Below are positions 35,065-43,876 of a stretch of DNA of 64,000 nt, piece by piece (positions within the stretch are counted from its first letter, which is position 1; each line of letters begins with the position of its first letter). The stretch is taken from assembly GCF_003326675.1 (NCBI RefSeq), contig NZ_JPWF01000019.1, positions 1 to 64,000 of the forward strand, read 5' to 3'. The notes beneath the pieces are model-generated. The model saw only the letters and a list, made by a program, of their open reading frames with translations, was not told the origin of the DNA and searched no databases. A program made the translations under genes and the position numbers. The DNA comes from Thalassospira profundimaris. GTDB lineage: Bacteria; Pseudomonadota; Alphaproteobacteria; Rhodospirillales; Thalassospiraceae.

Positions 35065-35994
35065 ATGTCAGAACCGCATGTCGCCGACTTTTCCCGGTCC
35101 GGTTTTCAGCCGAACGGGCGCTATCAGAAGTTTGAAGTCTTCAATCAATTGATCGGGGACGCCAATCTGTTGCGCGCGGGTGATTTTGGCGACAGCATCT
35201 CGGTGGCGCATTGGCGCCGCAAAGCCGATGTCATGACGCGTTATACCGATCCCGATCATCACACCATCAGTCTTTATGTAAATGGTGGTACCGGCATTCA
35301 ACGCCAGCTTGGTGCCGATCCCTTGACCGGGGGCGGACCGGGGCGTTGTTGCCTGATGCCGGCATTCATGACATCCGACTGGCTTGTTCAGGGCGAGGTG
35401 GAGTTGTTCCATCTTTACATTCCCCATGCCGCATGGGAACGCGCCGTGGTCGAGGCATTTGATATCGAACCCGACGCGGTCGAGGTGCCGGAAAAGACCT
35501 TTTTCCTTGATCCCCTGATCGAACATACAGTGCGTCATGCCATGTTGCCGCTGGACTGGAATATCCCCGCTGACCGGATGGCAATGTCTAATGCCGGGCA
35601 GCTACTGATGGGCCATATGCTGCGCAGCTATTCGACCCGTCGCGATCTTGGTTTCAAGATTCGTGGTGGCTTGTCACCGGTTGTAAAGCGCCGGGTGATT
35701 GATTTCGTTGATGCCCATCTTGATCAGCCCCTGACAATCGAAGAACTGGCTGCTGTGGCCGATCTGTCTGCCTATCACTTTGCGCGCATGTTCCGCAAAA
35801 CACTGGGCGAGGCCCCGCATAAATTCGTTCTGCGTCGCCGTATTGAACGTGCAATGGAAATGCTGCGCGATGACCGGTCATCGGTGGCCGAAATTGCCGT
35901 TGCAACCGGCTTTTCAAGCCAGGCCCACCTGACCACACGTTTCGCCAGTTTTACTGGCCTGACTCCGGCAAAATATCGCGCCGTCGCACAATAA
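35065..35994 (+). CDS. AraC-family transcriptional regulator
   Basis: A 309-residue regulator with the AraC-type double helix-turn-helix at the C-terminus (LTIEELAAVADLSAYHFARM and SSVAEIAVATGFSSQAHLTT, then FTGLTPAKYR). The N-terminal part is a cupin-like sensory region without a recognised ligand motif. The start MSEPHVADF has AGGAAA just upstream; an open frame extends 73 codons further up but overlaps the divergent transporter start. The nearest likely target is the divergent EamA exporter. Confidence 0.9.
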   Translation: MSEPHVADFSRSGFQPNGRYQKFEVFNQLIGDANLLRAGDFGDSISVAHWRRKADVMTRYTDPDHHTISLYVNGGTGIQRQLGADPLTGGGPGRCCLMPAFMTSDWLVQGEVELFHLYIPHAAWERAVVEAFDIEPDAVEVPEKTFFLDPLIEHTVRHAMLPLDWNIPADRMAMSNAGQLLMGHMLRSYSTRRDLGFKIRGGLSPVVKRRVIDFVDAHLDQPLTIEELAAVADLSAYHFARMFRKTLGEAPHKFVLRRRIERAMEMLRDDRSSVAEIAVATGFSSQAHLTTRFASFTGLTPAKYRAVAQ

Positions 35995-36433
35995 GCGGTC
36001 CCTTGTGATGACAAGTGGCGTGAATGCCCCTGTGCCGGGCGCAATTCCCGTTTTCTTCCCAATGCATTTCCAGATGGTCGCAAGGCTGCCAAGTCCCGGT
36101 TTTTCAACTGATTAACCGATCTGTGACTTATGGTCGGATCGTCCCGTTTCTCCCTTGAAAATCAGAATTCCCTAACAGTTTTCGTCTTGTGCCAAAGACG
36201 GGAAAGGGGCCGCGTATGCGCGTTTTGACTGGGGTGGTATTTGACCTGTTTGCGTCTTGGTTGATTACAAGTGGCGTTCTCTATGAAGTATGAAATATTC
36301 TAAGTCATTTTAATTAAACGATTTTTACAAGTGGAGAATTTCGTTGACAAGATTGGGGAATGATAATTAGGATTTTACAACAACTAAAATATCAATTTTG
36401 GCAAAATGCCAATTCAACGGGAGGATATCCAAA
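35995..36433 (+). promoter_or_regulatory. TRAP-operon upstream region with palindromic operator
   Basis: There is no gene in this gap. The main feature is the perfect 15-nt palindrome TTGGCAAAATGCCAA (36398-36412), ten nt before the GGGAGGAT ribosome site of the TRAP binding-protein gene. It is a plausible operator for the GntR-type regulator encoded at the end of the operon. A related imperfect GGCATTC/GAATTGCC element lies just before that regulator gene. No convincing -35/-10 pair was identified. Confidence 0.5.
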
Positions 36434-37414
36434 ATGAAACTTGCGGTAAAAACACTCGGACTGTGTGCTGTTCTGGCGGGTGCAGTCACATTTGCCATGC
36501 CGGCAACCGCGGCGACGACCCTTCGGATCGGGACGGTTTTGTCGCCGAATGATCCGATGGGACAGGGACTTGAAAAGTTCAAAGCCGATGTGGAAAAGGC
36601 AACCAACGGTGATGTGATCATCGAGGTTTTCCACAACTCGCAGCTTGGCGATACCACGGAAATGATCGATCAGGCCCGCGCGGGTGCAGCTGTGGGCACG
36701 GTTACCGATGTAGCCCGTCTTTCAAGCTTCGTGCCGTCGCTTGCCATCATGTCGGCACCCTTCCTTTTTGATACCTATGAAGAGGCCGATAAATTCGCCC
36801 TGTCCCCGGAATACATTGCCTGGGGTGACGAGTTGCGCGAAAAATCCGGTCTCGTGATGATTGCATCAAACTGGTATCAGGGTGCGCGCCATGCACTAAC
36901 CCAGAAACCGATTTCAAGCCCGGCTGATCTTTCCGGTGTTCGTATGCGGACCATCGGTGCGCCGGTCTGGATCGAAACCATCCGTGCCATGGGTGCCGAG
37001 CCGACCCCGATTGCCTGGGGTGAAGTTTATACCGCCTTGCAGCTTGGCTCGATTGATGCTGCCGAAGCACAGCCGACCGCAATCTGGAACGCCAAACTTT
37101 ATGAAGTGATCAAGAACGTCACCAAAACCGGTCACATTCAGCTGGTCACCGCCCTTGTTGTCGGTGCGCAGGCATGGGACGAAATTTCCCCTGAAAATCA
37201 GAAAATCGTCCGTGATCTTGCCGTCGAAGATGGCCGCTACGCGTCCAAACTGACCATCGAATTGGGCGAAAAGGCACTGGCCGATGTTGCGGCAAGCGGC
37301 GTTGAAGTCAGCGACGTTGATCTGGCTCCGTTCAAGGAAGCCGTTGCACCGGTTTACAAGATGCTCGATCTCGAAGCCGAGGCTGCAACCGTCAAAAAGG
37401 TTCTGGGTCGCTAA
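36434..37414 (+). CDS. dctP: TRAP transporter substrate-binding protein (DctP family)
   Basis: A 326-residue periplasmic solute-binding protein. The signal peptide is clear: MKLAVKTLGLCAVLAGAVTF then AMPATA-A, cleaved after residue 26 or so. LRIGTVLSPNDPMGQGLEKF, the central arginine region GVRMRTIGAPVW and the helix GEVYTALQLGSIDAAE are DctP hallmarks; the arginine usually binds a substrate carboxylate. GGGAGGAT lies upstream. It is the first gene of a dctP-dctQ-dctM-gntR set. The substrate is probably an organic acid, not identifiable by eye. Confidence 0.94.
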   Translation: MKLAVKTLGLCAVLAGAVTFAMPATAATTLRIGTVLSPNDPMGQGLEKFKADVEKATNGDVIIEVFHNSQLGDTTEMIDQARAGAAVGTVTDVARLSSFVPSLAIMSAPFLFDTYEEADKFALSPEYIAWGDELREKSGLVMIASNWYQGARHALTQKPISSPADLSGVRMRTIGAPVWIETIRAMGAEPTPIAWGEVYTALQLGSIDAAEAQPTAIWNAKLYEVIKNVTKTGHIQLVTALVVGAQAWDEISPENQKIVRDLAVEDGRYASKLTIELGEKALADVAASGVEVSDVDLAPFKEAVAPVYKMLDLEAEAATVKKVLGR

Positions 37415-37502
37415 TCCCTGCGAACTGACCAATTTGTCTTGCCTCCGTGCGTTGCCTTTTCCCAAGGCAACGCACACCAAACTTCAGGATGGAATTGAAT
37501 AA

Positions 37503-37955
37503 ATGCTCAAGCGAATTGAGTTTGCATGTGCCGGGGGGCTTCTGGTTGCTGTTGTTGTCCTTGTGGCAATTGCCTCAGTGGCCCGTGCGATGGGATCGCC
37601 AATTATCTGGTCGGTCGAAATGGCACAGCTGATCTTTGCCTGGCTTTGCATGCTGGCAGCCGACATCGCCATGCAGGAAGACCGGCATTTCGGGCTTCAG
37701 GTTCTGCAAGAAATCTTTTCTGCACGGACCGTTGGCCTGATCGAGATTTTCAACATTATCGTTGTCATCAGCTTCCTTGCCTTCCTGCTTTATTACGCAT
37801 GGGGAAATATGATCCTGATGCATCCGCGCCTTGTTGGCGCAGCCCAGATTAATGCCTCCTACATCCATGCGTCGATGGTGGTCGGTATCCTTCTTATGAT
37901 GCGAACCATGGTGGTCCAGCTTGTTCGGCGCATTCGGAACTGGGGGACCGTCTGA
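37503..37955 (+). CDS. dctQ: TRAP transporter small permease (DctQ family)
   Basis: A 150-residue four-helix membrane protein: LLVAVVVLVAIASVARAM, the conserved WSVEMAQLIFAWLCMLAADIAM, the third helix IFNIIVVISFLAFLLYYAW, and a final helix. It forms the membrane complex with DctM. The stop overlaps the dctM ATG by one base, so the two are translationally coupled. Confidence 0.92.
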   Translation: MLKRIEFACAGGLLVAVVVLVAIASVARAMGSPIIWSVEMAQLIFAWLCMLAADIAMQEDRHFGLQVLQEIFSARTVGLIEIFNIIVVISFLAFLLYYAWGNMILMHPRLVGAAQINASYIHASMVVGILLMMRTMVVQLVRRIRNWGTV

Positions 37956-39235
37956 TGTTGATCTTGATTGCAGTTCTTTTCGGGGTTTTCCTGATTATCG
38001 GAATGCCGGTCGCCTTTGCGCTTGGTCTGGCTTCCATTCCTGTTTTTGTCGTCAGTGGTGCTATGCCGCCGACCGTGGTCATTCAGAAAATGGTGACCGC
38101 GACCCAAAGTTTCCCACTTCTTGCCGTGCCGTTCTTTATTCTGGCCGGCAACCTGATGAATGTGACTGGGATTACCTATCGCCTTGTTAAATTTGCCCGT
38201 CTTTTGACCGGCTGGATGGCCGGTGGTCTGGCACAGGTTTCCATTGTGCTTAGTTTCATGATGGGCGGTATTTCCGGATCGGCGGTGGCTGATGCCTCGA
38301 TGGAGGCACGCCTTCTTGGCCCCAGCATGATCAAACAGGGATTTTCCAAGGCATCAACGGCGGCGGTTCTTGCATTCGGTTCGGTTATTACCGCAACCAT
38401 CCCGCCCAGCATCGGTTTGATCCTGTTTGGCTTTGTAAACGAAGTTTCCATCGGTCGTCTGTTCCTTGCCGGGATCATTCCGGGGATCTGTCTGACCATT
38501 GTTTTGATGATCACGTCCTGGTTTGTCGCAAAAAAGAACGGCTATAAACCCGATCTTCCGCATATGCCCGGCAGCAAGGAACTTCTTAGCAGCTTTGGCG
38601 AAAGCATCTGGGCGCTGGCCTTTCCGGTGATCCTGATTGTCGGGTTCCGGTTTGGCCTGTTTACCGCGACCGAGGCCGGTGCGTTTCTTGTTTTCTATGC
38701 GCTTGCAGTTGGTCTTTTTGCCTATCGCGAACTTGATTTCGCAAAGTTCAAGGAAGCGGTCACAAGCTCGGTCTCCGATCTTGGCATGGTGATGTTGCTG
38801 ATCATTATGGCGGCGGTTCTTGGCTATGCCATGACGATTGAACGTGCCCCGCAACAGATTACCGAATTTGTAACGACCCTGACGGAAAACCCGACGGTGA
38901 TCCTGATCCTTGTTGTTGCGGTTCTGGTGATCAGCGGCATGTTCCTGGAAGGGGCGGCCAACATCCTTTTGGTCACGCCGATTGTCATGCCGGTTCTGGT
39001 CAATGCCGGTTACGACCCGGTGCATATGGGCATTCTGATCGTTACCCTGATCAATTTTGGCGGGCTTACGCCGCCGGTCGGGGTCATCATGTTTACGGTA
39101 TGCGGCATTCTTGACGTCAAAACCGGGGCCTATTCCAGGGCATCGATCCCGTTCTTCATTGCGATGGTTATCTTCTTCATCCTGATGGCGGCGATCCCAA
39201 GTTTGACGTTGTTGTTGCCTAACGCATTAATGTAA
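37955..39235 (+). CDS. dctM: TRAP transporter large permease (DctM family)
   Basis: A 426-residue multi-helix permease that forms the transport channel. MLILIAVLFGVFLIIGMPVA, the motif GGISGSAVADASMEA, PPSIGLILFGF and GGLTPPVGVIMFTVCGILDV are diagnostic. About twelve membrane helices are expected. It follows dctQ with overlap and precedes the GntR-type gene by about 50 nt. Confidence 0.95.
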   Translation: MLILIAVLFGVFLIIGMPVAFALGLASIPVFVVSGAMPPTVVIQKMVTATQSFPLLAVPFFILAGNLMNVTGITYRLVKFARLLTGWMAGGLAQVSIVLSFMMGGISGSAVADASMEARLLGPSMIKQGFSKASTAAVLAFGSVITATIPPSIGLILFGFVNEVSIGRLFLAGIIPGICLTIVLMITSWFVAKKNGYKPDLPHMPGSKELLSSFGESIWALAFPVILIVGFRFGLFTATEAGAFLVFYALAVGLFAYRELDFAKFKEAVTSSVSDLGMVMLLIIMAAVLGYAMTIERAPQQITEFVTTLTENPTVILILVVAVLVISGMFLEGAANILLVTPIVMPVLVNAGYDPVHMGILIVTLINFGGLTPPVGVIMFTVCGILDVKTGAYSRASIPFFIAMVIFFILMAAIPSLTLLLPNALM

Positions 39236-39283
39236 TCAGTGATCTCAAGGATTTAGGCATTCAAAGAATTGCCAGGGAGATAG

Positions 39284-40006
39284 ATGAAAATGAACACATC
39301 TACACACGGACTGATTGGGATCGCAGATGGCGGGATCAAGGGGAATGCCCATGTTCCGGCGTCGGCACTGGTCTATGAAGATATCCGCAACCGGATCATT
39401 TCATTGGCATTGTTGCCCGAAACCACCTTGGTCCGTGCCGAACTTGCCGAAAGTTTCAAGGTCAGCCAGTCACCGGTGCGCGAAGCCATCATGCGTCTCG
39501 AACAGGACGGGCTGGTGGTGTCCTATCCGCAGTCTCGTACCGTTGTGACCAAAATTGACGAAGCCCGCATTCGCGAAGAACATTTTCTACGTGTTGCGGC
39601 CGAATGCGAAGTTGTGCGCCAACTGGCCGATGTCAAGGAATCCAGTGCCGTGACCAAGGCCAAGGGTATCCTGAAAATGCAGGAAGCTCTGGTTGATGAC
39701 GTTGAACAGGTTGATCTGTTCAAGCAGCTTGATGACAGTTTTCACGCCACATTGTTTAACGGGGTGAACCAGTCGAACCTGCATCTTCAGATCACCGCAC
39801 GCAGTGGCCATCTTGCGCGTGTGCGTACCCTTGATCTGCCGCGTGCCGGTAAAATGGTCTCGGTTCTCGAAGGGCACAAGGCGGTCATTGATGCCATTCA
39901 GGCGGGTGATGCTGCGGCGGCGGTGACCGAAATGCGCCAACATCTGTCGGGAACGATGGAACGGCTTCCACTGATCATCAAGGAAAACAGGGACCTGTTT
40001 TCCTGA
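39284..40006 (+). CDS. GntR-family regulator with FCD domain
   Basis: A 240-residue FadR-like GntR regulator. The winged helix is VYEDIRNRIISLALLPETTL, SFKVSQSPVREAIMRLEQDG, with the helical FCD ligand domain from about residue 95 (EEHFLRVAAECEVVRQLA, DDSFHATLFNGV). FCD domains bind organic acids, often through a metal, which fits control of an organic-acid TRAP system. AGGGAGATAG lies immediately before the ATG. A terminator follows at 40080-40115. Confidence 0.92.
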   Translation: MKMNTSTHGLIGIADGGIKGNAHVPASALVYEDIRNRIISLALLPETTLVRAELAESFKVSQSPVREAIMRLEQDGLVVSYPQSRTVVTKIDEARIREEHFLRVAAECEVVRQLADVKESSAVTKAKGILKMQEALVDDVEQVDLFKQLDDSFHATLFNGVNQSNLHLQITARSGHLARVRTLDLPRAGKMVSVLEGHKAVIDAIQAGDAAAAVTEMRQHLSGTMERLPLIIKENRDLFS

Positions 40007-40079
40007 CCACAGACTCCCTATTCCTGAGGTAGGGTGTTGCCGGGATCAAGGCTTGTGGATTTAAGGTCTGATCCTGACT

Positions 40080-40115
40080 GGTGCGTAGCAATTCCTTGCT
40101 GCGCACCATTTTTTT
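40080..40115 (+). terminator. Terminator after the TRAP/gntR set
   Basis: Stem GGTGCGTAGCAA / TTGCTGCGCACC with one mismatch and a TTCC loop, followed by ATTTTTTT. Confidence 0.85.
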
Positions 40116-40117
40116 GA

Positions 40118-40957
40118 TCAGGCGCGTTTTGCCAATTGCCACAGGCCGGTTTTGGCAACGGTTTCGGCGTAGCGGATCAGGCTGTTGGGATCGCGTCCCA
40201 GAATTGCTTTTACATCCTGTGTCGGTGTGCTGTTGCGACCGTCCAGAACTTCACTGAACAGATAGCGGATCAAACCCCGGAATTCATCCGGCACAGCATC
40301 TGCCGCCAGACCGTTGTCAAGTTCATCAAGGGTGATGGGAACGAAATGGACCGGGCGGTGGATTGCCTGTCCGATGATTGCAGTGACATCGGCAAAGGTC
40401 AGGGCCTCGGCCCCCGAAAGCTCATAGGTCTTGCCGATATGTGCAGGATCAAGCAGGCAGGCAACCGCGCATTCGGCGATGTCATCGGCATCAATAAACG
40501 GTTCCGGGATATCGCCAGCGGGCAGGGCAAGGGTGCCCGACTGGATATAGGGCAGGAAAAGATCCTCGCTGAAATTCTGGAAGAACCAGTTGGCGCGCAA
40601 GATCGTGGCATCGGCACCTGATTGCAAAAGAGCATCTTCCGCCCGGTGGGCAGCTTCTTCGCCGCGCCCGGATAACATCACAAGGCGTTTGGCCCCGTTG
40701 GCAAGGGCCGCCTTGGCAAATTGCGCAATGATGGCATCCGATCCCGGTACTGCAAGATCGGGCTGGAAGGTAATGTAAACGGCATCAACATCCTTAAGGC
40801 AATCCTGCCAGCTATCGGGGTTGGTCCAGTCAAAGGACGGGCTGGTGCTGCGCGACACGGCGCGCACTTCATGGCCTTGCGCACGCAGTTTGTCGGCAAC
40901 GCGGCGACCGGTTTTGGCGGTTGCGCCAAGGACAAGATAACGGGGTTTTTTACTCAT
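40118..40957 (-). CDS. NmrA-like NAD(P)-binding protein
   Basis: A 279-residue Rossmann-fold protein of the atypical short-chain dehydrogenase NmrA/QorB-like type. The dinucleotide motif is YLVLGATAKTGRRVADKLRA near the N-terminus; ANWFFQNFSEDLF and YELSGAEALTFADV are typical. It may reduce a quinone or sense NADP redox state; the exact role is open. It is divergent from a TetR gene, and two operator-like palindromes lie in between. Confidence 0.87.
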   Translation of the reverse strand: MSKKPRYLVLGATAKTGRRVADKLRAQGHEVRAVSRSTSPSFDWTNPDSWQDCLKDVDAVYITFQPDLAVPGSDAIIAQFAKAALANGAKRLVMLSGRGEEAAHRAEDALLQSGADATILRANWFFQNFSEDLFLPYIQSGTLALPAGDIPEPFIDADDIAECAVACLLDPAHIGKTYELSGAEALTFADVTAIIGQAIHRPVHFVPITLDELDNGLAADAVPDEFRGLIRYLFSEVLDGRNSTPTQDVKAILGRDPNSLIRYAETVAKTGLWQLAKRA

Positions 40958-40985
40958 TTCCGGGGGCTCCTGATCGGGGTTTCAA

Positions 40986-41032
40986 AATGTGAATAATCCT
41001 CACATTTGCCAAATGTGATAAATCCTCGTATT
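40986..41032. promoter_or_regulatory. Tandem TetR-type operators
   Basis: AATGTGA-ATAATCC-TCACATT (40986-41006) is a perfect inverted repeat with a 7-nt spacer. A second, degenerate copy, AATGTGA-TAAATCC-TCGTATT (41012-41032), lies on the same face at 26-nt spacing. They lie in the NmrA/TetR intergenic region. Confidence 0.7.
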
Positions 41033-41099
41033 CTGTCCGTCAAGAGAGTTTGGTGTTCACAAACCTGTGTCCGCATCCAAATCGGGTGGATGGTTACAG

Positions 41100-41747
41100 G
41101 TGAAAACAGGGCGCAAGTATTTGTCGGAAAACGCGAAAAAGATGCGGAAGCTCCCCACGCAAAAAAGAAGCCGCGAACGGGTTGAAAACATCCTCAAGGC
41201 TGCGTGCGAGCTGATTGCAGCACAGGGAAGTGATGCGATGAAGATGGGGGAACTCGCAGAAAAGGCGGGAGTCCCGATTGGATCGCTTTATCAATATTTC
41301 CCGGACAAGGCGTCAATCATTCACGCACTTGCCGATCGATATAACGAGGATTCTCAACATTGTATCGAAGAAGCTCTTGCCGGTGTGACAAGTGCCAGGG
41401 ACCTGATCGCGGCCTTTGATCAGTTGATTGATACCTATTACGAGCTGTTTCTGGCCGAACCGGTGATATGTGATATCTGGACCGGGACACAGGCCGACAA
41501 GACCTTGCGCGATATGGAACTTGAAGTCAGTCGCGCCAATGCGGCCCTTTTGACCAAGACGGTTTTACGTATCCGCAACAATGACGGGGATGCCGGTAAA
41601 CTTGCCGCGCGTTGTTTGCTGATCATGTATAACGGCGAAGCAACCATGCGCCTTGCCGTTTCTGTCCCGGCCCGCGAAGGACGCGAAATCGTTGCGAGCT
41701 ATAAACGCATGATCCGCCGCGAATTTGAAGAAATGCTGCGGGTCTGA
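41100..41747 (+). CDS. TetR-family transcriptional regulator
   Basis: A TetR-type repressor with helix-turn-helix SRERVENILKAACELIAAQG, MKMGELAEKAGVPIGSLYQYFPDK, followed by a helical ligand domain. The start is uncertain: GTG codons at 41067 and 41100 and an ATG at 41142 are all possible, and none has a strong ribosome site. The 41100 start is used because GGTGGA lies at a suitable distance. It probably represses both itself and the divergent NmrA-like gene through the palindromes at 40986-41032. Confidence 0.88.
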   Translation: MKTGRKYLSENAKKMRKLPTQKRSRERVENILKAACELIAAQGSDAMKMGELAEKAGVPIGSLYQYFPDKASIIHALADRYNEDSQHCIEEALAGVTSARDLIAAFDQLIDTYYELFLAEPVICDIWTGTQADKTLRDMELEVSRANAALLTKTVLRIRNNDGDAGKLAARCLLIMYNGEATMRLAVSVPAREGREIVASYKRMIRREFEEMLRV

Positions 41748-41850
41748 AGTGATTGGCATATCCCGATGGTGGTGCCGACTGATATCATGAAGCCTGCTTG
41801 CGTCGGGGTTTAAACCTTCAGGAAGCGCGCTTCTGATTTACGGGGAAGAT

Positions 41851-42669
41851 ATGCATTACAGCCTGCGGCAATATCGCGCCCAAGCCGAAAGTCATAGTCA
41901 CAGCGATTTCCACCAGATCATTATTTCCGATCTGGGACGGCTTGAGCTTGAAATAGAAGGGCGTGGCGGGGAAGTCTGCGGGCGGCAAATGGCATTTGTT
42001 GAAGCCGGACGAACCCATGCCTTTCGCGCCGAGGGACTGAACCGCTTTCTGGTGCTGGATGTGGATATCACTCTTGCGCAGAGAACCGGGATTGAGGCCC
42101 TTTGGCATAAATCCGGGAATGCATCCTCGTATCTTGAAATCCTGAGCGGCTATCAGGGTGGACTTGTCGGGTTGCTTGAGGCGCGAAATCATCAAACGCA
42201 AATTCGGCTTACCCGTACTGAGTTCACTGATCCCGGTGATGACAATACAGCATTGATGAGTGGTTTGCGTCATCTCCTGGCCCATAGCCGTGCGACCATC
42301 GGTCGACACCCCGATACCGGGAACGCACTACCATCGCGACTTATCCGGGTGACGGCCTGGGCGGAAACCAGACTGGCCGAGGATATCAGTATTTCTGATA
42401 TGGCCCGGATTGCCGCCCAATCTGAAAGCAGCCTGTTTAGTGCCTTCCAGCAATATCTTGGCACCAGCCCGATGCGTTGGCTTGCCGAGCAACGATTGCA
42501 AACAGCGTTGGCCATGTTGCAGGACGAGCAGATCGGGCTTTCAATCGGTGATCTTGCCTGTGCGGTTGGCTACAAAGATCAAAGTGCCTTTTCGCGTGCG
42601 TTCTCGCGGCGTTTCGGTTGCTCCCCTGTGGTGATCCGGCACAAGAAACACCCGGTGCTCGACGCCTGA
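41851..42669 (+). CDS. AraC-family regulator with cupin-type N-terminus
   Basis: A 272-residue regulator. Residues 1-90 look like a cupin sensor (HSHSDFHQIIISDLGRLEL, then FVEAGRTHAFRAEGLNRFLV). The C-terminal double helix-turn-helix is ISISDMARIAAQSESSLFSA and LSIGDLACAVGYKDQSAFSR. It immediately precedes an EamA/YddG-type exporter in the same direction, which is the likeliest target. Confidence 0.9.
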   Translation: MHYSLRQYRAQAESHSHSDFHQIIISDLGRLELEIEGRGGEVCGRQMAFVEAGRTHAFRAEGLNRFLVLDVDITLAQRTGIEALWHKSGNASSYLEILSGYQGGLVGLLEARNHQTQIRLTRTEFTDPGDDNTALMSGLRHLLAHSRATIGRHPDTGNALPSRLIRVTAWAETRLAEDISISDMARIAAQSESSLFSAFQQYLGTSPMRWLAEQRLQTALAMLQDEQIGLSIGDLACAVGYKDQSAFSRAFSRRFGCSPVVIRHKKHPVLDA

Positions 42670-42786
42670 TCTCACCTTGTATCTATAATCTGCTTGCCAT
42701 GTCCAAATTCGGAGTTTGGGCAAAGACGTGTTGCCGTGTTTTACGCATCTTCGGGTTTGTTGATAACGCAAATGCAGGTGCAGGAC

Positions 42787-43689
42787 ATGAACGTCGGGCC
42801 AGGAAAACAAACAGCGACGATGGTTGGGACGACTGCTGTACTCCTGTGGTCGCTTCTGGCGCTTTTTACCACAGAAGTCTCTGATATCCCGCCGTTCCAA
42901 CTGGTTAGTTTGTGTTTCTCGATTGCCAGTATCCTAAGCTGTATCTGGATCATGGGGCGGGGTGGGTCGGTGATTTCAGCGTTACGCCAACCGCTTGGGG
43001 CCTGGATTCTGGGTGTTGGCGGGCTGTTTGGTTATCACTTTTTCTATTTCGTCGCCCTTGCCAATGCGCCCGCCGTTGAAGCCAGTCTGATTGCTTATTT
43101 ATGGCCGCTTTTCATTGTTCTGTTTTCGGCCCTTTTGCCCGGCGAAAGATTGCGCTGGTATCATGTTGCGGGTGGCGTTCTTGGGCTGACCGGGGCTGTC
43201 TTGCTGGTAAGTAAGGGCAAGGGCCTGTATTTCGATCCGGCCTATGCGGTGGGGTATGGGGCGGCGATTGTTTGTTCTTTCCTGTGGTCAGGCTATTCGG
43301 TTTTGAACCGTCGTTATGCTTATGTACCGGTAAATGCCGTATGTGGATTTTGTGCCGGGGCGGCTGTTTTGGGCTTCATAACCCATGGCATGACAGAAAT
43401 ATGGGTCGTTCCAGACATGACCCAGTGGCTCGCTATACTTGCCTTGGGGCTTGGCCCGGTTGGTGCTGCATTCTTTGTCTGGGATTACGGCACCAAGCAT
43501 GGCGATATCCAGATCCTTGGTGTCGCATCCTATGGTGCGCCGTTGCTCAGTACCTGTTTTCTGATTGCTTTTGGCAAGGCCGTGGCAACGCCGGTTGTGG
43601 TTGCCGGGTGCTTTTTGATCGTTACTGGTGCCATCCTGGCATCAAAAGAACTTCTGTTTCGGCCTTTGCGCAACGTGTCCCGGAAGTGA
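42787..43689 (+). CDS. EamA exporter, YddG-like aromatic amino acid type
   Basis: A DMT-superfamily exporter of about 300 residues with ten membrane helices. TTAVLLWSLLALFTTEVSDI, the early PPFQLVSLCFSIA and FGYHFFYFVALANAPAVEAS resemble YddG, which exports aromatic amino acids; this substrate guess is only by similarity. The start is uncertain: the open frame begins at a TTG at 42694, with ATGs at 42772 and 42787. The last was chosen because AGGTG lies seven nt upstream and little is lost. It follows the cupin-AraC gene. Confidence 0.85.
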   Translation: MNVGPGKQTATMVGTTAVLLWSLLALFTTEVSDIPPFQLVSLCFSIASILSCIWIMGRGGSVISALRQPLGAWILGVGGLFGYHFFYFVALANAPAVEASLIAYLWPLFIVLFSALLPGERLRWYHVAGGVLGLTGAVLLVSKGKGLYFDPAYAVGYGAAIVCSFLWSGYSVLNRRYAYVPVNAVCGFCAGAAVLGFITHGMTEIWVVPDMTQWLAILALGLGPVGAAFFVWDYGTKHGDIQILGVASYGAPLLSTCFLIAFGKAVATPVVVAGCFLIVTGAILASKELLFRPLRNVSRK

Positions 43690-43876
43690 GCCGGATACTG
43701 TTTTTCGGCAGCAAATTAGAAGAAAATTCTGTCAGAGATATGTTGATTTCACAAATTCGTGATTTTTCCCGTTGGGGTAGTTGTTTGTGCTTTGCGTCAT
43801 CAATTAAATGACTTATGGTCTTGTTGTACTTGGGGAGGGGGCGTGAGATTAATTGATCGCATCCAGGGACAAATGA

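Noticed and set aside
36341-36370. TTGACA plus TAATTA as a promoter for the TRAP operon
   Set aside because: The spacer would be about 14 nt, too short for a sigma-70 promoter.
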